50,432 bases of DNA, taken from the NCBI GenBank assembly GCA_023266235.1, contig JAHFRL010000020.1, positions 1 to 50,432 on the forward strand, given 5' to 3'. The notes beneath the pieces were generated by a model, which was not told the DNA's origin, searched no databases, and worked only from the letters and a program-made list of their open reading frames with translations. A program made the translations under genes and the position numbers. This DNA is from Betaproteobacteria bacterium (GTDB taxonomy: Bacteria > Pseudomonadota > Gammaproteobacteria > Burkholderiales > SG8-41). Positions 39,651-47,940 of this stretch are shown one piece after another (the stretch's first letter is position 1; each line of letters begins with the position of its first letter).

Positions 39651-39659
39651 TGTTATAAT
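39651..39659 (+). promoter_or_regulatory. Extended -10 promoter for the biotin carrier gene
   Basis: TGT followed by a perfect TATAAT (39654-39659) forms an extended -10 element. No good -35 lies 16-18 bp upstream. The start codon used is 75 bp further on. Short CTGTGCG-type repeats at 39671-39694 lie in the presumed leader. Confidence 0.5.
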
Positions 39660-39733
39660 CCGGGCGTCTTCGCTGTGCGCTGTGCGCACTGTGCATGCTC
39701 GGCGCGGGGATGTCTGAATCAGGGATAACACCG

Positions 39734-39955
39734 ATGGCAAAAATAGAAATCAAATCCGAAATCACCGGCACCGTGTGGCAGCTCAAAGCCAAACCCGGCG
39801 ACAAAATCGAAAGCGGCGACACGCTGATCGTGATCGAGTCGATGAAAATGGAAATCCCGGTGATCACCGAGGACGGCGGCACCGTCAGGGAAATCCTGGT
39901 TCAGGTAAAAGACCCGGTCGCCGAAGGCCAGGTCGTCGCCATCATCGACGGCTGA
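39734..39955 (+). CDS. Free-standing biotin carboxyl carrier protein
   Basis: A 73-residue single biotinyl domain. The biotin-acceptor motif is IESMKMEIPV with Lys38; the usual EAMKM has Ser in place of Ala here, which is common in acyl-CoA carboxylase carriers. The preceding PGDKIESGDTLIVIE and following VKDPVAEGQVVAIID complete the fold. The ATG at 39734 is preceded by AGGGA; in-frame ATGs at 39695 and 39710 could extend the N-terminus slightly. It would carry carboxyl-biotin between the biotin carboxylase at 44229, which lacks a carrier domain, and the carboxyltransferases at 34165, 40936 and 42537. Confidence 0.92.
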   Translation: MAKIEIKSEITGTVWQLKAKPGDKIESGDTLIVIESMKMEIPVITEDGGTVREILVQVKDPVAEGQVVAIIDG

Positions 39956-40013
39956 CCGGCCCAATTTCCCGGCGCCAGCCGCACGCCGCCGCGCCCGGAC
40001 ATTCCGCCGGGCA

Positions 40014-40736
40014 TCAGCGCCCTTCCAGCTCCTGCAATTTTTTGATCGCCGCATCGCGCGAATCGAGCACGCGCTTTTCGGCCGTGCGCTGCGCGCGCTC
40101 GCCGTCGCCGCTGCGGATCGCTTTCACCAACTCCAGCCAGTGCTTCACCGACTGACGGCGGCGCTGCTCGGTCGCCAAGCCGAGCCGCGAGTAACGCAGC
40201 GTCTGCCGCGCGAGCGCGCCGAGGATCGTGCGCAGCCGCACGCTGCGTGATGCCGCGGTCAACAGGCGGTTGAGCCTGAACACCGTTTCCACGTAATCGT
40301 CGCCCCGCTTGGGGTCGCGCGCGAGACGCGCCAGCTCCGCGACCTCGGCTTCGAGCAGCGGCAGCAGACGATGGCGGTCGGGGTCTTCGGCGATGCCGCG
40401 GTCGCGCAAGCCGTTCAAGGCGGCGCGGATGTCGAAGATCTCCTTGACCTCGGGGATGGTGAGATTGGTGACCTGCGCACCGCGCCGCGCCAGAATCGTG
40501 ACCAGGCCGTCTTTTTCGAGCAGCCGCAGCGCCTCGCGCACCGGGCCGCGGCTGACGGCGAATTCGGCAGCGACCGCCTGCTCCATGACGCGCTGCCCGG
40601 GGGCATAAGCGCCGGAGGTGATGCGCGCCGCGAGCTGCGCGGCGATCTGCTCCGGCAGCGACTGCGTGAGCGGGCCCGGCGCGAGCAGCGCAGCCGCGGC
40701 GGCGGCGCCCGCCGCCGCGGCTGCCTTGCTGGTCAT
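40014..40736 (-). CDS. GntR-family (FCD-type) transcriptional regulator
   Basis: A 240-residue regulator. The N-terminal winged helix has LPEQIAAQLAARITSGAYAP then GQRVMEQAVAAEFAVSRGPV and REALRLLEKDGLV. The C-terminal all-helical FCD effector domain includes IPEVKEIFDIRAALNGLRDR and ends DSRDAAIKKLQELE. An Ala-rich N-terminal tail of about 20 residues precedes the DNA-binding domain. It is divergent from the carboxyltransferase gene at 40936. The palindrome between them is its likely operator, so it probably represses both its own gene and the carboxylase genes until an acid or CoA ligand binds. Confidence 0.92.
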   Translation of the reverse strand: MTSKAAAAAGAAAAAALLAPGPLTQSLPEQIAAQLAARITSGAYAPGQRVMEQAVAAEFAVSRGPVREALRLLEKDGLVTILARRGAQVTNLTIPEVKEIFDIRAALNGLRDRGIAEDPDRHRLLPLLEAEVAELARLARDPKRGDDYVETVFRLNRLLTAASRSVRLRTILGALARQTLRYSRLGLATEQRRRQSVKHWLELVKAIRSGDGERAQRTAEKRVLDSRDAAIKKLQELEGR

Positions 40737-40781
40737 GCGTGCGCTCTCCGCATCGCCATAACTTAGCTGGCCTGATGTCAG

Positions 40782-40827
40782 ATTGTCAACAATCTTATTG
40801 ACAACAAAAGTGGCCGGGGGCTACGAT
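40782..40827 (+). promoter_or_regulatory. Promoter and GntR-type operator upstream of carboxyltransferase
   Basis: ATTGT-CA-ACAAT at 40782-40793 is a palindrome of the kind bound by FCD-type GntR proteins. It also forms a wider inverted repeat TTGTCAA-N8-TTGACAA (40783-40804). A -35 TTGACA (40798-40803), an 18-bp spacer and a -10-like TACGAT (40822-40827) point toward 40936. The operator thus covers the -35 region, a layout for repression. Confidence 0.6.
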
Positions 40828-40935
40828 AGCCTCCGGCGGGCCGTCCGCTCACGCCGACCACTATCCGGCCCGCCTGACCCCGCAGAGCAACCTGACGCGC
40901 TGCCATGACCCATCGCGGCAGCAAGGGACGCCACC

Positions 40936-42504
40936 ATGAGCTGGAAAGCCGAAATCGAGGACATCCACCACCGCCGCGCGCTGGCCGAGCAGTGCGGCGG
41001 CGCGGACGCGGTCGCCCGCCATCACGCCGATGGCAAGCTGACGGTCCGCGAGCGCATCGGTGCGGTGCTCGACCCGGGATCCTTTCAGGAAATCGGCAAG
41101 CTCGCCGGCACCGCAACCTACGGCCAGGATGGCACGCTCGTCGCATTCGTGCCCGCGCCCTATGTGGCCGGCATCGGCAAGATCGACGGCCGGCCGGTGG
41201 CGATCGGCGGCGAGGACTATACGATCAAAGGCGGCGCCGGCTTCGGCGGCCAGCGGCGCAAAGGCGGCCAGGGCGGGTTCATCGAAGATCTGGCGTGCCG
41301 GTATCGAATCCCGCTGATCAATCTCGTCGATGGCGTTGGCGGCAGCGTGGCCTCGATCACGCGCCGCGGCCACGCCACGTTTCCCGGCTCCGGTCAGGAC
41401 GGCTTCGAGCGTTCAGTCGAACTGATGGGCATGGTGCCGGTGGTGAGCGCCGTGATGGGCACCGCCGCGGGCGGGCCTTCCGGCCGCGCGATCCTCGCGC
41501 ACTGGACGGTGATGGTGAAGGACCACAGCCAGATTTTCGCCGCCGGGCCGCCGGTGGTCGAGCGTGCATGCGGCGCCAAAGTCACCAAGGAGGACCTCGG
41601 CGGCCACCAGATGGCGGTCGACACCGCCGGCACCATCGACAACGCGGCCGAAAACGAAGCAGACTGCCTGCGCCAGATCCGGCGCTTTCTGTCGTACCTG
41701 CCGTCGAACGTGTGGGAGCTGCCGCCGCGCACCGCTTGCGATGACCCCGCCGACCGCTGCGAGGATGCACTCGCCGACATCATCCCGCGCTCGCCGCGTC
41801 AGCCCTACAACATGCGCAAGCTGATCGAAATGGTCGTCGACCATGATTCGGTGTTCGAAATCCAGCCCACCTTCGGCCGCGCAGTGATCACCAGTCTCGC
41901 GCGCATGCATGGCATGGCGGTCGGCGTGGTTGCGTTCAATCCGATGTTCGGCGGCATCGTCGACGTCAAAGCGGCGCGCAAGCAGACGCATTTCACCGAG
42001 CTGTGCGATGCGTTCAACATCCCGCTCATCTATTTCGTCGACGTGCCGGGATTCCAGATCGGCATGGAAGCCGAAGCCGCGGGCATCCTGCGCATCGGCA
42101 TGCAGGGGCGCTATCTCAACATGCAGCTGTCGGTGCCGGCCTACACGGTGGTCGTGCGCAAGTGCTACGGCATGGCGGGCGGCAGCACCATCGATCGCAG
42201 CGGGCTCAATTTCAAGATCGCGTGGCCGTCGGCGGAATGGGGCTCGCTGCCGATCGAAGGCGGGGTCAGGGCTGCATTCCGGCGCGAGATCGAAGCCGCG
42301 GAAGATCCCGCCGGCAAAGAAGCGGAGATCGAAGCGGAAATCCGGCGCATGGCTTCGCCGTTCCTGACGGCTGAAGCGTTCGGCGTCGAAGACATGATCG
42401 ACCCGCGCGAAACGCGGCCGTATCTATGCCGCTTCCTCGAGGCGGCGCATGTCGGCATGCGGACGCGCGTCGGCCCGCGGCTGCGCGCCGGCGTGCGGCC
42501 GTGA
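40936..42504 (+). CDS. Acyl-CoA carboxylase carboxyltransferase subunit (copy 2, divergent)
   Basis: A 522-residue carboxyltransferase-family protein, more distant from the two paralogues at 34165 and 42537. Family parts are HHADGKLTVRERIGAVLDPG, GEDYTIKGGAGFGGQRRKGG, MGTAAGGPSGRAILAHWTVM, FVDVPGFQIGMEAEAAGILR and VVVRKCYGMAGGSTID. The acyl-CoA-binding oxyanion region (LINLVDGVGGSVASITRRG) differs from the GESSGAR/GESTGAR of the paralogues. It may be a different substrate specificity or a partner in a mixed hexamer. It is the first gene of the GntR-controlled unit; copy 3 follows after 32 bp. Confidence 0.9.
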   Translation: MSWKAEIEDIHHRRALAEQCGGADAVARHHADGKLTVRERIGAVLDPGSFQEIGKLAGTATYGQDGTLVAFVPAPYVAGIGKIDGRPVAIGGEDYTIKGGAGFGGQRRKGGQGGFIEDLACRYRIPLINLVDGVGGSVASITRRGHATFPGSGQDGFERSVELMGMVPVVSAVMGTAAGGPSGRAILAHWTVMVKDHSQIFAAGPPVVERACGAKVTKEDLGGHQMAVDTAGTIDNAAENEADCLRQIRRFLSYLPSNVWELPPRTACDDPADRCEDALADIIPRSPRQPYNMRKLIEMVVDHDSVFEIQPTFGRAVITSLARMHGMAVGVVAFNPMFGGIVDVKAARKQTHFTELCDAFNIPLIYFVDVPGFQIGMEAEAAGILRIGMQGRYLNMQLSVPAYTVVVRKCYGMAGGSTIDRSGLNFKIAWPSAEWGSLPIEGGVRAAFRREIEAAEDPAGKEAEIEAEIRRMASPFLTAEAFGVEDMIDPRETRPYLCRFLEAAHVGMRTRVGPRLRAGVRP

Positions 42505-42536
42505 CGCAATAAATACTGACAAGGACATACCAGGCC

Positions 42537-44072
42537 ATGGCCTTTGAAAAATTGCTCGAGGAGTACGCAGCACGCCGCGCCAAGGCGCTCGCGATGGGCG
42601 GGGCCGAGAAGCTGGCCAAACGCAAGCAGGCCGGCCAACTGAATGCGCGTGAACGCATCGCCTGCCTCGCCGATCCGGACAGTTTTCTCGAATCCGGGCT
42701 GTTCGGTACCTCCGGCGTCTACCCCGAGCAGGCGGAAGAAACGCCGGCCGACGGCAAAATCGCGGGCTATGCGCGCATCAACGGCCGCGAGGTCGCGATC
42801 GTCGTCAATGATTTCACGGTGAAAGGCGCCTCGACCAGCGCGACCAACGGCAAGAAGATCGGCCACGTGAAGCGCACTGCGACCGAACGCGGCATGCCGC
42901 TCGTCATCGTCGGCGAGTCGACCGGCGCGCGCCTGCCCGATGCGATGGGCTCGCGCGGCATGGGGTTGCTGCTCGGCAACGACATCACCCAGTTCCGCCG
43001 CACCCGCGAAACGCCGCTCGCGACCGCGGTGATCGGTCCCTCGTTTGGCTCGTCGGCGTGGCTGGCGTGTCTCGCCGATTTCGCGGTGATGCACAAGGGC
43101 GCGACGATGGCGGTCTCGAGCCCGCGTCTGGTCGAGATGGCGCTCGGCGAGCAAGTCGATCTCGACGAGCTCGGCGGCTGGCGCCTGCACGCCGAGACCA
43201 CCGGGCTCGTCGATCAGGTGGTCGACACCGAGGAAGAGATGTTCGGCGCGATCAAGAAATTTCTTGCGTACATGCCGAGCCATCATCGCGAAGCGCCGCC
43301 CGCTGCGCCGGTGCCCGCCGGTTCGGGTGCGGGCATGCCGGACATCCTGGCCATCCTGCCTGAGAAGCGCACGCAGGTTTACGACATGAAGCGCATCGTC
43401 AACTGCCTCGTCGACCAGGGCTCGATGTTCGAACTCAAGCCGCGCTTCGGCAAGAGCGCAATCGTCGCATTGGCGCGACTGGGGGGGGCATGCGTGGGCA
43501 TCGTCGCCAATAATCCGCTGCACCGCGGCGGCGCGCTCGACGCCGATGCCTGCCGCAAGATCGTCGATTTTCTGGTGTTGTGCGACTCGTTCAACGTGCC
43601 GATCGTGCTGCTGGTCGACACCCCCGGTTTCCAGATCGGCACCGAGGCCGAGAAAAGCGGCGCGCCGGGGAAGATCATGAATTTCATGAACGCGATGACG
43701 CTCGTCACCGTACCCAAGCTGTCGGTGATCCTGCGCAAGAGCTACGGCCGCGCGTACGTTTGCATGGGCGGCGGCCGGCACGCCGACGACATCGCGGCGT
43801 GGCCGACCGCCGAAGTGAGCTTCATGAGCCCCGAGTTCGCGACGACGATCGTGCATGGCGTCAAGCCGGGCGATGCCGGCTTCGCGGCGAGGCTGGCGGA
43901 GATCGAAAAGGATTCCGACGTGTGGGGTCTGGCCTCGGTATTCGCGGTGCAGGCGGTGATCCGGCCCGCCGACACGCGTGACTACCTGATCCGCATGCTG
44001 GAGGTCTATCGGTTGCGCATGACCAATGGCGTCGGTCAGCACCTGATGCGCACCTGGCCGACGAGCTACTAG
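42537..44072 (+). CDS. Acyl-CoA carboxylase carboxyltransferase subunit (copy 3)
   Basis: A 511-residue paralogue of the protein at 34165, with the same architecture: KLAKRKQAGQLNARERIACL, IVGESTGARLPDAMGSRG, FAVMHKGATMAVSSPRLVEM, PLHRGGALDADACRKIVDFL, LLVDTPGFQIGTEAE and the ending TWPTSY. Together with biotin carboxylase (44229) and the biotin carrier (39734) it can form a complete three-part biotin-dependent acyl-CoA carboxylase. The substrate is unknown. The gene is followed immediately by a repeat-rich 156-bp interval before the biotin carboxylase gene. Confidence 0.93.
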   Translation: MAFEKLLEEYAARRAKALAMGGAEKLAKRKQAGQLNARERIACLADPDSFLESGLFGTSGVYPEQAEETPADGKIAGYARINGREVAIVVNDFTVKGASTSATNGKKIGHVKRTATERGMPLVIVGESTGARLPDAMGSRGMGLLLGNDITQFRRTRETPLATAVIGPSFGSSAWLACLADFAVMHKGATMAVSSPRLVEMALGEQVDLDELGGWRLHAETTGLVDQVVDTEEEMFGAIKKFLAYMPSHHREAPPAAPVPAGSGAGMPDILAILPEKRTQVYDMKRIVNCLVDQGSMFELKPRFGKSAIVALARLGGACVGIVANNPLHRGGALDADACRKIVDFLVLCDSFNVPIVLLVDTPGFQIGTEAEKSGAPGKIMNFMNAMTLVTVPKLSVILRKSYGRAYVCMGGGRHADDIAAWPTAEVSFMSPEFATTIVHGVKPGDAGFAARLAEIEKDSDVWGLASVFAVQAVIRPADTRDYLIRMLEVYRLRMTNGVGQHLMRTWPTSY

Positions 44073-44184
44073 GTGAGGAAGTGAATACGTGAAGGGTGAA
44101 GGGTAAAGGGAGGACCCCCCTCTCCCCCATCACCGGGGGAGAGGGCAGGGTGAGGGGGATCACTTTTCACCATTCACGTTTCAC
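44073..44184. repeat. Repeat-rich interval: 7-bp-type units and an 11-bp palindrome
   Basis: Purine-rich GTGAA units start at the carboxyltransferase stop (about 44073-44110, GTGAATAC, GTGAAGG, GTGAAGG). A complementary arm TCACTTTTCACCATTCACG runs into TTTCAC at 44160-44184. Between them, CCCTCTCCCCC and GGGGGAGAGGG (44118-44128 and 44135-44145) form a perfect 11-bp stem with a 6-nt loop. No U-run follows, so I call a repetitive hairpin element rather than a terminator. Confidence 0.75.
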
Positions 44185-44228
44185 TCCACGAAGTCAGTTA
44201 ATTATTGCCGCGCATTTGAAAGGGAACG

Positions 44229-45584
44229 ATGTTTAGCAAGGTAGTCGTCGCCAACCGCGGTGCGGTGGCGGCACGCGTGCTGCGCGCGCTCAGCGAGATG
44301 GGCATCAAGTCGGCCGCGGTGTATTCCGAGGCGGACTATGGGGCGCCGTATCTCGAGATGGCGAGCGAGACTTACGCGATTGGCCCGGCGCCGGCGCGCG
44401 AGAGCTATCTCAATCAGGACGCGCTGCTCGAGGTGGTCAGGCAATCGCATGCCGACGGTTTGCACCCGGGCTACGGTTTTCTGGCGGAGAACCCGGAGTT
44501 TGCCCAGCGCGTGCAGGTCGCCGGCGCGCGCTTCATCGGCCCGTCGCCGAAATGGATCGCGGCGATGGGGCACAAGACGCGCGCGCGCGAACTCGCCGCG
44601 CAGTACGGAATGCCGATGATGCAAGGCTCCGGCATATTACCGGCCGAGCCCGACGCGATACTTGCCGCGGCGCGCGCGATCGGCTACCCGGTGCTGGTGA
44701 AGCCCGCCGGCGGCGGCGGCGGCATCGGCATGCTGCCGGCCAGGGACGAGAGCGAACTGCTGGCGGCGGTCGAGCGCTCACGCTCGATGGCGAGCCGCGG
44801 TTTCGGCACCACCGAGGTCTACCTCGAACGGCTGTTCGAGCGCCCGCGCCACGTCGAATTCCAGGTGCTCGGCGACCAGCACGGCGCCGCGGCGCACCTG
44901 TTCGAGCGCGACTGCTCGACGCAACGCCGCAACCAGAAGGTGATCGAGGAAGCCCCGGCGCCCGGGATCGAGCGCGCGCGGGCCGGCGTAGTCGCCGATC
45001 AGATCGCCGCGATCATGCGGCAAATGGGTTACGACAACATCGGCACGATCGAGATGCTGATGGGCGCCGACGGCTCGTTCAACTTTCTCGAAATGAACAC
45101 GCGGCTGCAGGTCGAGCACGGCGTGACCGAGGAAGTGACCGGCGTTGATCTCGTCAGGGCGCAGATCCGCTCTGCCGCCGGCGAGAGGCTCGGCGCTATC
45201 CTGCCGGCGACAATCGCCGTCACCGGCCACGCGATCCAGGCGCGGGTTTATGCCGAGGACCCGCAGAACTTTTTTCCGTCCCCCGGCAAGCTCACCGTGT
45301 TCCGGCCGCCCGCGGACAAAACGGTGCGCGTCGAGACCGGTTATGCCGAAGGCCGCGACGTGACGCCGCATTACGACCCGCTGATCGCCAAAGTGATCGT
45401 GCATGCGGCGGATCGCGATGCGGCGATCGAGCAACTCGCGCGCGCGCTCGGGGCGTTCGACGTCAAAGGCCCGAAGACCAACATTCCCGCGGTGCTCGCG
45501 ATCCTGCGCTCCGAGCAGTTCCGTGCGGGACAGGTGCATACCGGCATCATTCCCGAAGTACTGGCGCAGGCAAAAAAATCCTGA
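44229..45584 (+). CDS. Biotin carboxylase subunit of acyl-CoA carboxylase
   Basis: A 451-residue ATP-grasp biotin carboxylase without an attached biotin domain. Signatures are KVVVANRGAVAARVLRAL, ADGLHPGYGFLAENPEFA, the glycine-rich loop VKPAGGGGGIGM, ERPRHVEFQVLGDQHG, ERDCSTQRRNQKVIEEAPAP and EMNTRLQVEHGVTE. In the last motif Gly replaces the proline of the usual VEHPVTE. It uses ATP and bicarbonate to carboxylate biotin on the carrier. N-terminal NRGAVA replaces the more common NRGEIA. Otherwise the catalytic set looks intact. The ribosome site GAAAGGGA precedes the ATG. Confidence 0.95.
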   Translation: MFSKVVVANRGAVAARVLRALSEMGIKSAAVYSEADYGAPYLEMASETYAIGPAPARESYLNQDALLEVVRQSHADGLHPGYGFLAENPEFAQRVQVAGARFIGPSPKWIAAMGHKTRARELAAQYGMPMMQGSGILPAEPDAILAAARAIGYPVLVKPAGGGGGIGMLPARDESELLAAVERSRSMASRGFGTTEVYLERLFERPRHVEFQVLGDQHGAAAHLFERDCSTQRRNQKVIEEAPAPGIERARAGVVADQIAAIMRQMGYDNIGTIEMLMGADGSFNFLEMNTRLQVEHGVTEEVTGVDLVRAQIRSAAGERLGAILPATIAVTGHAIQARVYAEDPQNFFPSPGKLTVFRPPADKTVRVETGYAEGRDVTPHYDPLIAKVIVHAADRDAAIEQLARALGAFDVKGPKTNIPAVLAILRSEQFRAGQVHTGIIPEVLAQAKKS

Positions 45585-45609
45585 GCCGCCGAGGAAAGCG
45601 GGACTGAAC

Positions 45610-46308
45610 ATGAATCTTGCAGGGATCATCGCGAAGGCGAGGAGCGAAAACCGCGCGGCGCTCGACGAGCTTGCTGGCAAGCAGCTGCTGGCAGGCTTCG
45701 GCATCAGCGTGCCGAAGTCCGTCGTCGTCGCGGGTGCGGACGAGGTCGCTGCGGCGTTTACAAAACTCACGCCTCCGCTCGTGCTCAAGATCGTGTCGCC
45801 CGACATCCTGCACAAAAGCGACGCCGGCGGCGTCAGGGTCGACTTGAAGTCCGGCGCCGAAATCACGGCGGCGATCCGGCAGATGATGAATGCGCCGGCG
45901 GTCCGCGATGCGCGCATCGACGGCTTTCTGCTGGAAGAAATGGCGCCACCCGGACAGGAGGTCGTGGTCGGCGCGGTGCGCGATCCGCAGTTCGGGCCGC
46001 TGGTGATGGTGGGCCTGGGCGGCATTTTCGTCGAAGTGCTTGCCGACGTTGCGTTCCGCATTTGCCCGATCACGCGGCTCGACGCGCAGGAAATGCTGGC
46101 TGAGTTGAAGGGCGCGGCGGTGCTCAAGGGCGCGCGCGGACGCAGACCGGTGTCGCAGGACGCGATCGTCGACGTGCTGCTCAAAATCGGCGGCGAAGAC
46201 GGCCTGCTGATGCGTCATGCCGACGATTTCAAGGAAGCCGACATCAACCCGCTGATCGTGTCCGAATCCGGCGCGGTCGCGGTCGACGCCCGGTTTGTTC
46301 TGACCTGA
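45610..46308 (+). CDS. ADP-forming acyl-CoA synthetase, ATP-grasp (beta) subunit
   Basis: A 232-residue ATP-grasp domain of the acetate-CoA ligase (ADP-forming) beta type. Typical segments are LLAGFGISVPKSVVVAG, PLVLKIVSPDILHKSDAGGV, GFLLEEMAPPGQEVVVGAVR with DPQFGPLVMVGLGGIFVEVL, and DFKEADINPLIVSESGAVAV. It lies 25 bp after the biotin carboxylase gene and 180 bp before the alpha-type gene at 46489. Together they make up the parts that other bacteria fuse in one protein of about 700 residues. The pair would activate an organic acid to its CoA ester, or run in reverse to gain ATP. Confidence 0.92.
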   Translation: MNLAGIIAKARSENRAALDELAGKQLLAGFGISVPKSVVVAGADEVAAAFTKLTPPLVLKIVSPDILHKSDAGGVRVDLKSGAEITAAIRQMMNAPAVRDARIDGFLLEEMAPPGQEVVVGAVRDPQFGPLVMVGLGGIFVEVLADVAFRICPITRLDAQEMLAELKGAAVLKGARGRRPVSQDAIVDVLLKIGGEDGLLMRHADDFKEADINPLIVSESGAVAVDARFVLT

Positions 46309-46327
46309 CTAAAGCCATGCCGCCAAG

Positions 46328-46473
46328 GACGCCAAGGACGCAAAGGAAAAACAAGGAACAAGAGGGAATAAGAAGTGCTGAAACTTATTTGCACGAATCA
46401 CCTCAACAAATACGGAAGGATAACGTTGGCTGCCCGATATCCCTCATTGCCGTTACTTCGCGTCCTTGGCGTC
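46328..46473. repeat. 9-bp-type repeats and a 14-bp inverted repeat
   Basis: Tandem CGCCAAGGA-like 9-bp units lie at about 46321-46347. GACGCCAAGGACGC at 46328-46341 is exactly complementary to GCGTCCTTGGCGTC at 46460-46473, leaving 118 bp between. A related ACGCAAAGG-ACGCGAAGG pair occurs at 50184-50202. The enclosed 118 bp is AT-richer than its surroundings and shows no gene. Confidence 0.7.
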
Positions 46474-46488
46474 AAAGCTTTTTAATCC

Positions 46489-47940
46489 ATGACCGACCAT
46501 AATATCCTGGAGCAATACGCGCCGCTGTTCATGCCGCGGACGGTGGCGGTGATCGGCGCCTCGACCAAAGGCACCGCGCTGCCCAATGTTTTCATGCGCC
46601 GCATCCGCGAATTCGGCTTCGAGGGCGCGATCTACCCGATCCATCCGTCGGCGGCCGAGATCGACGGCCTGCCTGCTTATCGCGCTCTGGCCGACACGCC
46701 GCAGCCGGTCGATTACGCCTACATCGCGGTGTCCGCGGCGCAGATTCCCGCCATGCTGGCGGCCGCCGCCGGACATGTGCGTTTTGCGCAGGTGATTTCG
46801 AGCGGCTTCGGCGAAGTCGACGAAGGCAGGCAACTGCAGCAGCAGCTGGCCGCCGCCGCGCGCGCCGGCGGCATGCGCCTGCTCGGGCCGAATTGTCTCG
46901 GCATTTATACGCCGCGCGGCAAGGTGACGTTTACCGAGATCGGGCCGAAGGAAGTGGGTCACGTCGGTATCGTGTCGCAAAGCGGCGGGCTCGGCACCGA
47001 CATCATCCGGCGCGGCATGGGCCGCGGCCTCGTATTTTCGGGGCTGATCACGGTCGGCAACTGCGCCGATCTCGGACCGAGCGATCTGCTTGAGTTTTAT
47101 CTCGCGGATCCGCAGACCAAGGTGATCGGTTTCTACATCGAAACGGCCAAGGACGGGCGGCGGCTGTTCGAAATCCTGCGCGCGGCGCGGGCGCGCAAGC
47201 CGGTGGTCATGCTCAAAGGCGGGCGCACGCGCCAGGGTCTGGCCGCCGCGGCATCGCACACCGGCTCGCTCGCCGGCGATGACCGCGCATGGACCGCGTT
47301 AGCACGCCAGACCGGCTGCGTGCTGGTCGATACGCTCGATGAGTTCATCGATACGCTGCTGATATTCCAGACGCTCGCGCCACGCCGGCAGCACCCGACC
47401 CGGCGCGTGGTGCTGTTCGGCAACGGCGGCGGCACCAGCGTGCTCGCGACCGATTATTTTGCGCGCCTCGGCCTCGACGTCACGCCGTTCGGAAAGCACA
47501 CGATCGATGCGCTCGCGGCGCTCAGGCTGCCGCCGGGAACCAGCATCACCAACCCGGTTGATTGCCCGGTCAGCACGCTGCAGCAGGATGACGGGCGCGT
47601 GGCCGAAAAAATCCTCGCCGAGATCTACGCCGACGGCAAGCCCGAGGCGCTGGTGATGCACCTCAACCTGGCGGCGTTCGTCGGCCGCACCAAGCCCGCA
47701 GTGCTCGACAATCTGGTGCAGGCCGCGTTGCGCGTGCAGACGCATTTCCCGGGACGGGCGCATTTCGTGCTCGTGCTGCGCTCCGATGGCGAGCCGCAGC
47801 TTGAAGCACGCAAGCGCGAGTTTCGCGACCAGGCGGTTGCGCTCGGCATCCCGGTATTTGACGAAATGAGCAACGCCGGCCACGCGCTGGCGGCGTTGCA
47901 GGCGCATGAGCGTTTTGTGATTTCGCGGAGCGCCGCGTGA
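46489..47940 (+). CDS. ADP-forming acyl-CoA synthetase, CoA-binding/ligase (alpha) subunit
   Basis: A 483-residue protein with an N-terminal CoA-binding Rossmann domain (MPRTVAVIGASTKGTALPNV, IYPIHPSAAEIDGLPAYRAL) and succinyl-CoA-ligase-like domains. Those contain VGIVSQSGGLGTDIIRRG, the phosphohistidine motif AAASHTGSLAGDD and FGNGGGTSVLATDYFARLGL. Its end lacks the ATP-grasp domain, which is supplied by the separate gene at 45610. The ATG at 46489 lies after a repeat region; no strong ribosome site is visible. Its stop overlaps the GTG start of the iron-ADH-like gene, implying the two are translated together. Confidence 0.92.
   Translation: MTDHNILEQYAPLFMPRTVAVIGASTKGTALPNVFMRRIREFGFEGAIYPIHPSAAEIDGLPAYRALADTPQPVDYAYIAVSAAQIPAMLAAAAGHVRFAQVISSGFGEVDEGRQLQQQLAAAARAGGMRLLGPNCLGIYTPRGKVTFTEIGPKEVGHVGIVSQSGGLGTDIIRRGMGRGLVFSGLITVGNCADLGPSDLLEFYLADPQTKVIGFYIETAKDGRRLFEILRAARARKPVVMLKGGRTRQGLAAAASHTGSLAGDDRAWTALARQTGCVLVDTLDEFIDTLLIFQTLAPRRQHPTRRVVLFGNGGGTSVLATDYFARLGLDVTPFGKHTIDALAALRLPPGTSITNPVDCPVSTLQQDDGRVAEKILAEIYADGKPEALVMHLNLAAFVGRTKPAVLDNLVQAALRVQTHFPGRAHFVLVLRSDGEPQLEARKREFRDQAVALGIPVFDEMSNAGHALAALQAHERFVISRSAA

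Noticed and set aside
44118-44145. Hairpin considered as a Rho-independent terminator
   Set aside because: The stem is strong but no run of T follows on either strand; a downstream gene in the same pathway continues.
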